Shown here: positions 49,740-59,109 of the stretch, piece after piece
Layout of the letters: each line of letters opens with the position of its first letter
How positions within the stretch are numbered: position 1 is the first letter of the stretch
Assembly (NCBI GenBank): GCA_963789825.1
Contig: CAWBME010000002.1
Location: 124,001 to 188,000, forward strand
Length of the DNA: 64,000 nt
Reading direction: 5' to 3'
DNA from: PFL42 sp963789825
GTDB taxonomy: Bacteria; Chloroflexota; Anaerolineae; Anaerolineales; E44-bin32
Position numbers and translations under genes: made by a program
The notes under the pieces: model-generated
What the model saw: the letters and a program-made list of their open reading frames with translations, nothing else
Database searches by the model: none
Told to the model about the DNA's origin: nothing

Positions 49740-50957
49740 TCAGGCGTGCGGCGCGCTGTCCGGCGAAGCCTGCAGCCTGATACGCCGGCTGAGCGCCACA
49801 AAGGCGACTGCCGCCAGGCCTCCCACCAGCCCGCCGAAGGCCCAGATGGCAACCGGCGCCAGGTTGTCGTTGAGTAGGCCGCCGATCACCGGGCCAATCC
49901 CAAACCCCACCCCCCAGGTCAGTGCGTACACGCTCATATAGCGCCCACGCATATCGGCCGGCGCCAGATTGGCTGTCAGCGCGGTTGAAGTCGGGATCAT
50001 GATCATCTCGCCCACCGTCAGGATCACCATCGCCAGCCAGAACCCGAAGAAGCCCGCGCTCAGTCCCACCATCCCCACGCCGAGCGCGTAGAAGGCCGAA
50101 CCTACCGCCAGCACCGGCAACGGGGCGTAGCGCCGGGTGCGGCGCGTGGTTGAGTACTGCAGCAGCACGACCATGGCGGCGTTGGTGGCCATGATGAAAC
50201 CATAGGCCCGCTCGGGGACAAAGAAGTTCTCCTTGGCGTACACCGGCAACAAGACCATCATCAGCGAGTAGGAGATTCCCGCCAGGGCGTAGGCCCCACA
50301 GAAAGCCAGGAAGGGACGATCGCGCAGCACGCGGGTGTAGCCCTCGAGGCGCGGGGCCGGCCCATGTTCACCGCGCGGCAGGGTCTCGCGGGCGAAGACC
50401 AGCAGCAGCCCGGCGAACACGGCGTGGGCGCCAGCGGCGACGTAGAAGGCGATGGTGTAGGACACCGAGGCGACGAAACCACCCACCGCAGGACCGATTG
50501 CGACCCCCAGGTTGGCGATCATGCGCAGCAGTGCGTACGCCCCAGGTCGCTCTGATGCTGGGATCAAGTCGGCGACCATCGCATCCACCCCAACTCGGTA
50601 GAGCGGCTGGAAAGCGCCCGCCAGCAGCATCAGCACCAGGAACTCCGTCAGGTTGTCGGCCCGGCTCATGCCGAGCATCACCACACTGCTCATCACCAGG
50701 CTGAGCACCATGGCCCCCTTGCGCCCGAACCGGTCAACCACCGGCCCGGCAACCGAACCCGAGACCAGCCCGGCGAGCGAGTTGGCGGTCAGCATCAGCG
50801 CAACCGTTGTCAGCGGAACGTCCAGACGCTCGCGCATGTAGATGGTAAGGAACGGCCACACCATGGAGGCGCCTGAGGCGTTGACCAGCATGCCCCAGAA
50901 CAGCAGCCAGAACTGACGCGGGTAGGAGCTGGACAGGCTGCGGGCGCGAGTCAGCAT
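49740..50957 (-). CDS. Major facilitator superfamily transporter
   Basis: This 405-residue protein with 12 predicted helices starts at MLTRARSLSSSYPRQFWLLF (ATG 50957). The MFS signature between helices 2 and 3 is GPVVDRFGRKGAMVLSLVMS. The sequence resembles DHA-type drug exporters (FLTIYMRERLDVPLTTVALM). The substrate is unknown. It lies upstream of the sigma-factor gene on the same strand, with a 117-base gap. Confidence 0.92.
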   Translation of the reverse strand: MLTRARSLSSSYPRQFWLLFWGMLVNASGASMVWPFLTIYMRERLDVPLTTVALMLTANSLAGLVSGSVAGPVVDRFGRKGAMVLSLVMSSVVMLGMSRADNLTEFLVLMLLAGAFQPLYRVGVDAMVADLIPASERPGAYALLRMIANLGVAIGPAVGGFVASVSYTIAFYVAAGAHAVFAGLLLVFARETLPRGEHGPAPRLEGYTRVLRDRPFLAFCGAYALAGISYSLMMVLLPVYAKENFFVPERAYGFIMATNAAMVVLLQYSTTRRTRRYAPLPVLAVGSAFYALGVGMVGLSAGFFGFWLAMVILTVGEMIMIPTSTALTANLAPADMRGRYMSVYALTWGVGFGIGPVIGGLLNDNLAPVAIWAFGGLVGGLAAVAFVALSRRIRLQASPDSAPHA

Positions 50958-51506
50958 GCAGCGGAACTCAACCGGGATTGGGATCCGGAATCCAGGGCGT
51001 GAACGCAAGGGCGGGCAAGCCATGGCGACTGCCGCTGCAGCGAGCGCCTGAACCGAGGTTCGTTCAAGTGCATGGAACCGGTCGCCTCACACCCGATCCC
51101 CGACGGCATGCCTGGGAAGAGCAGCGCGCGACACTCCGCCGCGCTCTCGGCTGGTCCATTGCGCAGGCGATGCACCATGCACCTGCGAAGCCCGATCGGC
51201 GCTCCCTCGCGGACGGAGTGTGGTGCGCCAGCCCCCGTGGAGCTCGGCGAGGGAGCGGGCACAGACCTCAGCCTGGCGACGGATCGGGCCGGCTGCGCTG
51301 GAGAGCTCGTGCGCCGCTGGCGTTGCGGCGCTGCTCTCGATCGACCGGCGGAGGATTATAGCGTCCTCCGTCCCATCGAGGCAGGCGGGAGGCTTGCGGC
51401 AATTGCGAGCATGGGCGGGGGTTTGCCCAGGAGGTCTAGCGGTTGCGGACCGAGCGGGTGTCTGCGGGGAGAGGTGGGGAAGATGGGCCGCCTGCTGGCG
51501 GCGCGA
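50958..51506. other. Intergenic region, no gene recognised
   Basis: These 549 bases separate the HAD and MFS genes. The only notable element is an imperfect palindrome CGGAGGA/TCCTCCG (51349-51370) around a minus-strand TATAAT (51360-51355). It could mark a regulated promoter for the MFS gene, with a leader of nearly 400 bases. No coding evidence is seen on either strand. Confidence 0.35.
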
Positions 51507-52256
51507 TCAGCGCGGCAGGCCGTTCATGCGCCCGATGGCATCCGGCACTTCGTCCAGCCGCCCGGCCGTGACTTCCGGCCGCACGAGCCCCTCAAATGCG
51601 GCGATGGCCTGCGGATCGGCGTAGGCCCGCACCCAGATCTGATGCAGCCCGCAGCGCTGAGCACCCAGGATATCCTCGCCCAGCGTGTCTCCGACCATCA
51701 CGACTTCCAAGGGATGGACCCGCCAAGCCTCCAGGATCGGTTCAAAGGCGCGGCGATCCGGCTTGCGGATCCCGATGGCAGCCGAGACAACGATCGGATC
51801 GAAGAACGCCCGCAGTTCGGCTTGATCGATCAACCGATCGACATTCTCTGCGTCGCCGGCGTTCGACAGTAACCCCAACCGGAAACCCTGCCGACGCAGC
51901 GCCCGCAGCACATCCTCGGCCCCCGGCACCCGCTGCCAGCGGGCCTCGCTGACCGCGTACATCTGCCGCAGCGCCCGGCGCAACACCTCCGCCGGCGGCT
52001 CGGGAATGCCTTGTGCCTGCAGCACCTGGCGCAAGACGAAGGCTGTGGTTTGCTCCAAGTGGTCAATCTGACGCTGGCGTTGGTAGCGTTCGTTCTCTTG
52101 CCGGAAGGCCGTTGCCAAGCCTTCTCGGTCCAACGCCACGCCGCTCGACTGCAGGCTGTCCAGCAAGGCTTGTGTGCTCTCCTCCAGGACGCCCGGCCAC
52201 TCGCCCTGGAAGGCGATCAGCGTCGATCCCAGATCGAAGATGGCGGCCTTGATCAC
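51507..52256 (-). CDS. HAD-superfamily hydrolase
   Basis: This 249-residue HAD phosphatase-like protein starts at GTG 52256 (VIKAAIFDLGSTLIAFQGEW). Motif I is DLGST, with Gly in place of the usual second Asp; motif II is LLSNAG; motif III is KPDRRAFEPIL; and motif IV is VGDTLGEDILGA. The C1 cap helical domain lies at residues ~20-100. The missing second Asp, the usual acid-base residue, occurs in several HAD subgroups and may lower phosphatase activity. It follows the hydroxyacid dehydrogenase gene by 17 bases. Confidence 0.88.
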   Translation of the reverse strand: MIKAAIFDLGSTLIAFQGEWPGVLEESTQALLDSLQSSGVALDREGLATAFRQENERYQRQRQIDHLEQTTAFVLRQVLQAQGIPEPPAEVLRRALRQMYAVSEARWQRVPGAEDVLRALRRQGFRLGLLSNAGDAENVDRLIDQAELRAFFDPIVVSAAIGIRKPDRRAFEPILEAWRVHPLEVVMVGDTLGEDILGAQRCGLHQIWVRAYADPQAIAAFEGLVRPEVTAGRLDEVPDAIGRMNGLPR

Positions 52257-52273
52257 GCGGTCTCCGTGCTGCC

Positions 52274-53286
52274 TCAGTAGCCGCGCTGGCGGTCGTAGCG
52301 GTTGAGCAACGGCTGGCCGGCCAGGTAACGGCGCAAGTTCTCGCGGAAGAGGTCCGCCGCTCGCTCAAAGTATTCGCCCGAGGCGCCGGCGATATGCGGC
52401 GACAGGATCACGTTGGGCATCTCCCACAGCGGGCTGCTCTCCGGCAGCGGCTCGACCGGGTACACGTCCAGCGCAGCTCCGGCCAGCCGCTTCTCCGTCA
52501 GCGCCTCGATCAGCGCCCCATGATCGACAACTCCCCCCGCGAGACGTCGATCAGAAAGGCTCCAGGCTTCATATTCTTGAACACGTTGCGCCCGACAAGG
52601 CCTCGCGTCTCGCCTGTCAGAGGCACGGCGACCACCAAGAAGTCGCACAGCGAGGCCATCGAGACGATGGCTTGCGGCGGGTAGAGCCGCTCCACCAATT
52701 CGCCGGCCGGATCGCCCAGGCCGCCGGGTTGGTAGCCGCGCTCCTCGGGATGCATCAGGTCCCGCTTGACGGCCAGCACCTTCGCCCCGAAGGCCCGGCA
52801 CAGCCGGGCGACCTCGCGCCCTACGCTACCATACCCAAGGATGCCAACGGTGCTGCCGCGCAACTCGACCGGTCGGAAGCGCTCGAAGCGGTTCTCGGCC
52901 CACTGCTTCGCTTGCTGGTCGCGCGTCATCCGCGGCAACCGGTGGCCCAGCGCCAGGAGGCAGGTCAGGATGAACTCCCCCATCTGCGGCGCCGCTGCCC
53001 CGCTCAGCGTGGTGATGGCGACCTCCGAGCGCAGCAGCGGGTGGTCCTGCACGTGGTCGATCCCAGCGAAATGAAACTGCACCCAGCGCAGGCTGGGTGC
53101 TTGCTCCGGCAGCGGCAGGCAGGTGAGGGTGTAGAGGATCTCGATGTCCGTCAACAGGTCCTGGGGCAGCTCGTCGGCCGTCCGGGCGGTGTGCTGGTGG
53201 AAGCGGAGGTCGGGCGAGAGAGTGCGCAGGCGTTCGAGCAGCGGGTCGGGAAAGGGCAGAGTCAGCAGGACGTGCACTTCCGTCAT
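52274..53286 (-). CDS. D-2-hydroxyacid dehydrogenase, NAD-dependent (frameshifted)
   Basis: This protein of about 338 residues starts at MTEVHVLLTLPFPDPLLERL (ATG 53286). The NAD-binding motif is VGILGYGSVGREVARLCRAF. The catalytic triad region includes FLIDVSRGE, the C-terminal ALDVYPVEPLPESSPLWEMP and the catalytic His in LSPHIAG. The break lies in a run of six C/G at 52533-52538, where one base is missing. Adding one G restores RGGVVDHGALIEAL. The substrate is unknown (glyoxylate/hydroxypyruvate reductase-like). Confidence 0.85.
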
Positions 53287-53424
53287 AGGGCGATTGTACT
53301 GCACGCTCTCGCTCCAGCGTAGGGGGAGCGTAGGGCAAGCGTCAGGCGCCAGTCGAGCAGCCAGGGCCCAGCCCGACGTAGAGTAGTCTCGGAAGGGCGG
53401 AATCTCTTCTTCTCCTCCTTACTA

Positions 53425-53543
53425 GAGAGCCGGGGTCGGCGTCCCCGGCTCTCCCAATTCCCCCGGGAACTCCGCCGCAGCGCAGGACGTCTTCTGGTCA
53501 GCTGCCAGCACACCTACCCAGCCGGGCCGGCAGCATCTATACT
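53425..53543. other. Hairpin and -10 box upstream of SIMPL genes
   Basis: The 368-base gap 53287-53654 holds a perfect 11-bp stem GAGAGCCGGGG/CCCCGGCTCTC (53425-53453) and a plus-strand TATACT (53538-53543) that probably serves the SIMPL genes with a ~105-base leader. No gene was seen in the gap. Confidence 0.4.
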
Positions 53544-53654
53544 AGGGGCCGAGGCAGGTATCGCCCTCCCCGGGCCAATCTCGTCGGGGAGGCATTCGTT
53601 CCAGCCTGGTGCCGGCTTCCTGCGCAGGCCACCAGTTCGAAGGAGGAGAGAAGG

Positions 53655-54369
53655 ATGACCAGAATCCGTTTGTGGATACCCGTGGCGCTGGCCGCAGGCC
53701 TGCTGCTGACGGGATGCACGGCGCTGGGAACGCCGCCCACGCCGCCCGATACGCTGTCCGTGACCGGCACGGGCATCGTCGTCGTTCCACCCGACATCGT
53801 CACCATCACCCTGGGCGTGCAGACCCGGGGCGAGGAGATCGGGTCGGCAGTCGCCCAAAACAATCTGCTCGCCGGGCGGGTGATGCAGGCCCTCTCACAG
53901 TCGGGCGTGGCGGCAGAGGACATGCAGACCACCTACTTCAATGTCTACACCCAGCCGAAGTACGACGAGTTCGGCAATCCGACGGACGACCAGCTCTACT
54001 TCGTCGACAACACCCTGACGGCCGTCCTCCGCGACCCGACACAGCTCGCCTCCACCCTGGAGGAGGCGCTGGCCGCCGGCGCCAACAGTGTGCAGAGTGT
54101 AGCCTATGGCGTCGATGATCTGTCGCCAGCGCTGGATGAGGGCCGCCAGCTCGCCATCGCCGATGCCCAGCGCCAGGCGCAGCAGATGGCCGCTGCCGCC
54201 GGCGTCACCCTGGGCGAGGTGTACACCATCTCCGACACCATGGGGCGGCCCGGTGCCGTACTACGAGGCCATGGTCGGCGGCAAAGGCGGCGCCCCCGCT
54301 GGCGTCCCGACCGCCCCGGGCAGCCTGACCTACCAGGTGCAGGTTGGCCTGTCGTATGTCCTTCCTTGA
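53655..54369 (+). CDS. SIMPL-domain lipoprotein 1 (frameshifted)
   Basis: This exported lipoprotein of about 237 residues has a signal peptide ending in the lipobox LLTGC, then a SIMPL (DUF541) domain starting SVTGTGIVVVPPDIVTITLG. Conserved segments are VYTQPKYDEFGNPTDDQLYF and ADAQRQAQQMAAAAGVTLGE. One extra G in ATGGGGCGG (54242-54245) breaks the frame; the natural end in the other frame is LTYQVQVGLSYVLP. Its role is unknown; SIMPL proteins often appear at the cell surface. It is a tandem paralogue of the next gene. Confidence 0.8.
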
Positions 54370-54390
54370 TGTTCAGTGTGAGGTATTGAG

Positions 54391-55095
54391 ATGACCCGCA
54401 AACTCGCCCTTCTGACCTTGATCCTGGCAGCCCTGCTGCTGGCCGGCTGCAGCGCATCCGAGGCCACCTTTCCGCCGACGCTCGCCACCAGCGGCACAGG
54501 GATCGTCCACGTCACGCCGGACATGGTGACCGTCAGCCTCGGCGTGAACACGCAGGACTCGGACGTCTCGGCTGCGGTCGCCGAGAACAACGCCGCTGCC
54601 CAGGCGATCACCGACGCCGCCGGGCTGGTCGGCGTTTCCCCCGCCGACATCCAGACGACCTACTTCAGCGTCTGGTCGCAGCCGATGTATGACGAGTTCG
54701 GCAATCCGACCGACGCCGTGACCTACACCGTCGACCACACCCTGACGATCAAGCTGCGCGACACCAGCAAGCTCGGGGATCTGCTGCAGGCTTCCATCCG
54801 GGCCGGCGCCAATACGGTGCAGGGCGTGACCTTCGGCCTGCAAGATCCGACGCCGGCGCAGGATCAGGCCCGCGAGCTGGCTATGCAGGACGGCCAGGCC
54901 CGCGCCCAGATGCTTGCCTCCACCGCAGGCGTCTCTCTCGGCAAGATGACATCGGCCAGCACATCCCTCTCCGCCCCACAGCCGATGTACGCGGTCTACG
55001 CCGAGGGGATGGGGGGCGGCGGCGGCGGTGTGCCGACCGCACCCGGGACGCAGACGGTCCAGGTTCAGGTGTATCTGGTCTACGCGATCCAGTAG
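54391..55095 (+). CDS. SIMPL-domain lipoprotein 2
   Basis: This intact 234-residue paralogue of the preceding protein has a signal peptide with lipobox LLAGC, a SIMPL domain starting ATSGTGIVHVTPDMVTVSLG, and the shared strings PMYDEFGNPTD and ALAMQD-like helix QARELAMQDGQARAQMLAST. A Gly-rich stretch (EGMGGGGGG) precedes the last beta-strands (VQVQVYLVYAIQ). It starts at ATG 54391, 22 bases after the first SIMPL gene, consistent with a tandem duplication in one transcript. Confidence 0.88.
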   Translation: MTRKLALLTLILAALLLAGCSASEATFPPTLATSGTGIVHVTPDMVTVSLGVNTQDSDVSAAVAENNAAAQAITDAAGLVGVSPADIQTTYFSVWSQPMYDEFGNPTDAVTYTVDHTLTIKLRDTSKLGDLLQASIRAGANTVQGVTFGLQDPTPAQDQARELAMQDGQARAQMLASTAGVSLGKMTSASTSLSAPQPMYAVYAEGMGGGGGGVPTAPGTQTVQVQVYLVYAIQ

Positions 55096-55157
55096 CGCCA
55101 GCCGCTCGACGCCCGGGGAGGGAAAGACCCCCACCGGACGAATGGCCAACAGCGCAA

Positions 55158-55191
55158 CACGCGGGGAAGGGCGATGGCCCTTCCCCGCGTG
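55158..55191. terminator. Bidirectional terminator-like hairpin
   Basis: A perfect 15-bp stem CACGCGGGGAAGGGC/GCCCTTCCCCGCGTG with a GATG loop lies between the converging SIMPL and thioesterase genes. It has no T-tract on either strand, but its strength and position suggest a shared transcription end. Confidence 0.6.
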
Positions 55192-55260
55192 GCATATCCC
55201 GCAACCCCGGCCGCCCAGGGCACACGTCGGCGGGGTTGCGGCTCAATGCTTCGCCAACGG

Positions 55261-55653
55261 CTATCCGCCCGTCACTTGCCGGCGCAGCGCATCCGGCACC
55301 GGCAGCGGCTTGAGCGTGCGATAGTCGACGAACACGCCAACCTGCACGGCGCGCGCGACCAACTGCTCATCCTGCGTGAACTCGGCCCGCAGCGACCAGC
55401 TGGCACGTCGCACGCCGGCAAGCCACATTCGGCCTACCGCTTGATCGCCGAAGCGCAGCGGGCGCAGGTAGTCGATCTCGGTCCGCGCCAGGACCGGCCC
55501 ACGTCCCTGATGGAACTCCGGCTCGAGCGGCAGATACTCGTCCAGCATCTTCAGCCGGAGATCCTCCAGCCAGCGCACGTACACCAGGTTGCTCACGATG
55601 CCGGCGAAGTCGACATCGTAGGTCTTGACCCGAAAGTCGATCTCCACCAACAT
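55261..55653 (-). CDS. Acyl-CoA thioesterase (hotdog fold, 4HBT type)
   Basis: This 130-residue hotdog-fold thioesterase (YbgC/FcbC-like) has VKTYDVDFAGIVSNLVYVRW with the active-site Asp, then EIDYLRPLRFGDQ. It hydrolyses short acyl- or aryl-CoA thioesters; the exact substrate is unknown. It follows the CorA gene on the same strand with a 36-base gap and precedes a strong terminator hairpin. Confidence 0.88.
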   Translation of the reverse strand: MLVEIDFRVKTYDVDFAGIVSNLVYVRWLEDLRLKMLDEYLPLEPEFHQGRGPVLARTEIDYLRPLRFGDQAVGRMWLAGVRRASWSLRAEFTQDEQLVARAVQVGVFVDYRTLKPLPVPDALRRQVTGG

Positions 55654-55689
55654 CGGCCTGGCGCCGGTCGGATCGGAGGTCGTGACTCG

Positions 55690-56689
55690 TCATGCCCCCC
55701 GACCCATCCCCGCCGGCGGAACCAGAGCGTAGAAGCTGAGCGGGATACCCACGGTGAGCACCAGCATCACCACGAAAGCCAGCCGCCCGGTCCACGCCGG
55801 GAGCGGGAAGTTGGGACTGAAGAAGTTCATCCCGAAGAAGCTGGCAATGAACGAGATCGGCATGAACATCGTGGTGATCACGGTCAGCGTCTTCATGATC
55901 TCGTTCATGCGGTTGTTGGTGGCTGAGAGATAGGTCTCGAGGGCGCCGCCCACCTGGTCCCGCATCGAACTCGTTGATGTCGAACAGGCGCACGAGATGA
56001 TCGTACACGTCGCGGAAGTACACTCGATCCGGCGCGTCGATCACCTCATAGGTGTTCCGGGCGAGCCCGTTCAGCACTTCGCGCTGCGGCGCAAGGGTTC
56101 TGCGCAAGGTCACCAACGCCCGCTTGAGGTGGAAGATGTCGGCCAGCGTTTCCCTCGAAGAGCTCTCGAGGATTGTGTCCTCTAGGCCATCGACGGCTTC
56201 GTCGATCTCGGTGAATGCGCCCATGTAGCTGTTGACCAGCTCGTCCAGTACCAAGTACAGAGCGTGGTCGGGGCCTTCCCCGAGGATGCGCTGGTCCTTC
56301 TGACAACGATCCCAGATCTTGTCGACCATCGGGATCTTCTCATCGTGGTGGCTGACGAGGTATCCCTTTCCCAGGAAGAAATCCACCTCCTCGAGTATCC
56401 ACATGGGGGCCCCCGTCCATTCTGAAATCCCACGGAATGAAAGGCGATATACAAGTAGTCCCCCCAGTCGTCCAGCTTGGGGATATGGGTCTCGCGCAGG
56501 GCATCGTCAATCGCCAGATGGATGGAAACGGAAGACATCGCGCAAGATCGGCTCACAGGTCTCGATCGGCTCCCCTTCGAAGTCGACCCAGATGGTTCCC
56601 TGGGAGGCGCGCAACAGGCGCGGGGTGAGCTCCGCCGGGCTCAAGGCCCGCAGGGTTCCCTTGGATGGAAGTTGCTGGGCTCGGATCAT
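55690..56689 (-). CDS. corA: CorA-family Mg2+/Co2+ transporter (three frameshifts)
   Basis: Four overlapping minus-strand frames rebuild a CorA of about 333 residues. They give MIRAQQLPSKGTLRALSPAE and ILRDVFRFHP, then LAIDDALRETHIPKLDDWGD, then MWILEEVDFFLGKGYLVSHH and LADIFHLKRALVTLRRTLAP, and finally SATNNRMNEIMKTLTVITTM with the signature FFGMNFF and the last two membrane helices. Breaks lie near 56530 (one extra base), 56415 (one missing in a G5C5 run) and 55965 (extra T in GAGTTCGATG). It starts at ATG 56689 after GGGGAG. Confidence 0.88.
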
Positions 56690-56813
56690 CAGATAACTCC
56701 CCTGGGCTGCACAGAATTTCCATGATTCTATCCCGCTCGACCGTTCGCCGACACCCAAGGCCATGGGCGTGGCGTCCGCCTTGGGAGCAGCCCGTGGTCT
56801 ATAATCCCCGGCC

Positions 56814-58382
56814 ATGAACAGCGGCGATCGTCAGATTGCCCGCGGCGCCAGCATCGTGATGGCCGGCCTGGCGCTCTCCAGCCTGACCGGCCTGCTGACC
56901 ACCATGCTGGTCTCGCAGGCGTTCGGCACCCAGGCTGAGATCGACGCCTTCTACGCCGCCAACCGCCTGCCCGAACTGCTGTTCCTGTTGATGGCCGGCG
57001 GCGCGCTGGCCTCGGCGTTTGTCCCGACCTTCACCGGCTTTCTGACGCGCGGCGACCGGCCGGGCGCCTGGCGGCTGGCATCCGCTGTCGCCAACCTGGT
57101 GGCGCTGGTGCTGCTCGCCGCCTCGCTGCTGGCCGCCCTGGGCGCGCGCTGGCTGGTCACCACCGTCCTCGCCCCCGGCTTCACCGACCCGGCGCAGATC
57201 CATCTGACCGTTTCGCTGATGCGCATCCTGCTGATCGCCCCGACCGTCTTCGGCCTGAGTGGTCTGGTGATGGGGATCCTCAATGCCCATCAGCGATTTG
57301 CCCTGCCGGCGTTGGCCCCGGCGATGTACCGGGTCGGCTGGATCCTCGGACTATGGCTGCTGGTGCCGAAGATCGGGATCTTCGGTCTGGCCTGGGGCGT
57401 GGTTCTCGGCGCCGGGCTGCACCTGGCGATCCAGATTCCCGGCCTGCTGCCCCTCGGCGGACGCTACCTTCCCAGCCTGGGGCGTAACAACCCGGCCGTG
57501 GCCGAGGTGGGCAGGCTAATGCTGCCGCGCCTGCTGGGCGTGGCGGTGGTGCAGATCAACTTCGTGGTGAACACGATCCTGGCCTCCGCCATGCCCGTCG
57601 GAAGCCTATCCGCGCTGACCTTCGCCTTCACCCTGATGATCATGCCCCAGGCGGTGGTTGGCCAGGCTGCGGGCATCGCCGCCCTGCCGACCTTCTCGGC
57701 GCAGGTCTCGCGTGGCGAACTGGACTCGCTGCGCACCTCGCTGGGTAGCACGCTGCGGGCGGTGTACTTCTTGGCGCTCCCCGCCAGCCTGGGGCTGGCG
57801 CTGCTCAGTACGCCGATCGTCTCGGCACTGTTCGAGCGCGGGGCGTTCACTGCCCAGTCGACCGAGATGGTCGCCTGGGCGCTGATCTGGTTCGCCCTGG
57901 GACTGGTCGGACATTCCTTGTTGGAGATTGTCAGCCGGGCCTTCTACGCGCTGCATGACACGCGCACCCCGGTGATGGTTGGCGTGATTGCCATGCTGCT
58001 CAACATCGTGCTCAGCCTGATGCTGTGGCGGGTCTTCGCCACCGCCGGCTGGATGCCGCACGGGGCGCTGGCACTGGCGAATTCACTGGCCACCGCCGTC
58101 GAGTGCGTGGTGTTGCTGGAACTGATCCGCCGGCGATTGAATGGGTTGCAGGCGACGCGCCTGCGCCCGGGGTTGCTGGCGGCGACGGCGTCTGCCGCCG
58201 TCATGTCACTGGGCCTGGTCGGCTGGCTGTATCTGACGCAGGCCTGGTCAGCCATCGCCATCGCTGCGGGAGGCGTGCTGCTTGGTCTGGGTGTGTACCT
58301 CGGCGTGGCGGTCGTCTTGGGCGCCCCCGAGCCGGTCGCCTTGGGGCGGGCGGTCGTCCGTCGTCTCTCCCCTCAGCGCTGA
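56814..58382 (+). CDS. murJ: Lipid II flippase MurJ
   Basis: This 522-residue MOP/MATE-like membrane protein has about 14 helices. It starts MNSGDRQIARGASIVMAGLA and includes AANRLPELLFLLMAGGALAS, AFVPTFTGFL and the family string NTILASAMPVGSLSALTFAF. It flips lipid II across the membrane for peptidoglycan synthesis. A TATAAT box (56800-56805) ends 8 bases before the ATG with no Shine-Dalgarno sequence; it is another leaderless candidate. It converges on the DUF212 gene with a 19-base gap. Confidence 0.93.
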   Translation: MNSGDRQIARGASIVMAGLALSSLTGLLTTMLVSQAFGTQAEIDAFYAANRLPELLFLLMAGGALASAFVPTFTGFLTRGDRPGAWRLASAVANLVALVLLAASLLAALGARWLVTTVLAPGFTDPAQIHLTVSLMRILLIAPTVFGLSGLVMGILNAHQRFALPALAPAMYRVGWILGLWLLVPKIGIFGLAWGVVLGAGLHLAIQIPGLLPLGGRYLPSLGRNNPAVAEVGRLMLPRLLGVAVVQINFVVNTILASAMPVGSLSALTFAFTLMIMPQAVVGQAAGIAALPTFSAQVSRGELDSLRTSLGSTLRAVYFLALPASLGLALLSTPIVSALFERGAFTAQSTEMVAWALIWFALGLVGHSLLEIVSRAFYALHDTRTPVMVGVIAMLLNIVLSLMLWRVFATAGWMPHGALALANSLATAVECVVLLELIRRRLNGLQATRLRPGLLAATASAAVMSLGLVGWLYLTQAWSAIAIAAGGVLLGLGVYLGVAVVLGAPEPVALGRAVVRRLSPQR

Positions 58383-58401
58383 GCGGGCGGACGCATCGGC
58401 C

Positions 58402-58858
58402 TCATCCCGCGGCCAGCCACGGCGCCAGCAGCTGCGCCACGATCAGCCCGAGCAATCCGCCGGCGAGCGCCTCCAGCGGGGAATGGCCCAGCAGTTCGAT
58501 CAACTTGGCCTGTTTGAGTGGATGGCCGGCGACCAGATCGCGCACCAGAGCGTTGATCACTTCGGCGTGCAGCCCGGCTTGGCGCCGCACCCCGGTCGCA
58601 TCGTAGACGACAATCATCGCCACAACGAAAGCCAGGGCGAAGGGCGCCGAGTTCGAATCCCTCGGTCAGCCCGATGGCGTGCGTCACGGCCACGACAAGC
58701 GCCGTGTGGGAGGAGGGCATGCCGCCGGCGCGCAGATAGAGCGACCAATCCCAGTGGCGGGTACGCAGGTATTCAACCGGCGACTTGGATCCCTGTGCGA
58801 TCGCCCAGGCAACCAGGGCGCAGACCAGCGCCGGGTTACGCAGCATCCCCTCAAACAT
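58402..58858 (-). CDS. Divergent PAP2 family protein, DUF212 (frameshifted)
   Basis: This membrane protein of about 151 residues belongs to the divergent PAP2 group. MFEGMLRNPALVCALVAWAI is followed by a PAP2-like catalytic GGMPSSHTALVVAVTHAIGL and, in another frame, VAMIVVYDATGVRRQAGLHA with GHSPLEALAGGLLGLIVAQL. One extra base at 58652-58653 (GAGTTCGAA; GAGTCGAA expected on the plus strand) breaks it. It may dephosphorylate a lipid-like substrate, unproven. It follows xseB in an operon. Confidence 0.85.
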
Positions 58859-58861
58859 ACC

Positions 58862-59107
58862 TCATCCGTCCTCCTCCCCATCGTCCTCGCCAATCGCCGT
58901 CAGATCCTCACCGGCCAGCGTCTTCAGCCGCAACTCGGCCTTGTCGAGCATCTCGGCGCAGCGTGCAGCCAGGTCCTGCCCGCGCGCAAACAACGCCAAC
59001 GCCTCCTCCAGCGTGAGATCGCCCGCTTCCAGCCGGTCGACCACCTCGCCGAGCTCCCGGAAGGCCTGCTCAAACGTCGGTTCCTTGGGGGTGCGTGCCT
59101 TCGGCAT
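58862..59107 (-). CDS. xseB: Exodeoxyribonuclease VII small subunit
   Basis: XseB has 81 residues: MPKARTPKEPTFEQAFRELG, then VVDRLEAGDLTLEEALALFA and RGQDLAARCAEMLDKAELRL, the hallmark of the small helical subunit. The Asp/Glu-rich tail is short. It starts at ATG 59107, two bases after the xseA stop, so the two subunits are made together. Together they degrade single-stranded DNA into oligonucleotides. Confidence 0.93.
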   Translation of the reverse strand: MPKARTPKEPTFEQAFRELGEVVDRLEAGDLTLEEALALFARGQDLAARCAEMLDKAELRLKTLAGEDLTAIGEDDGEEDG

Positions 59108-59109
59108 GC

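Noticed and set aside
58651..58660. GTTCGAATCC resembling a tRNA T-loop
   Set aside because: It lies inside the DUF212 gene at a frameshift site and no cloverleaf can be formed around it.
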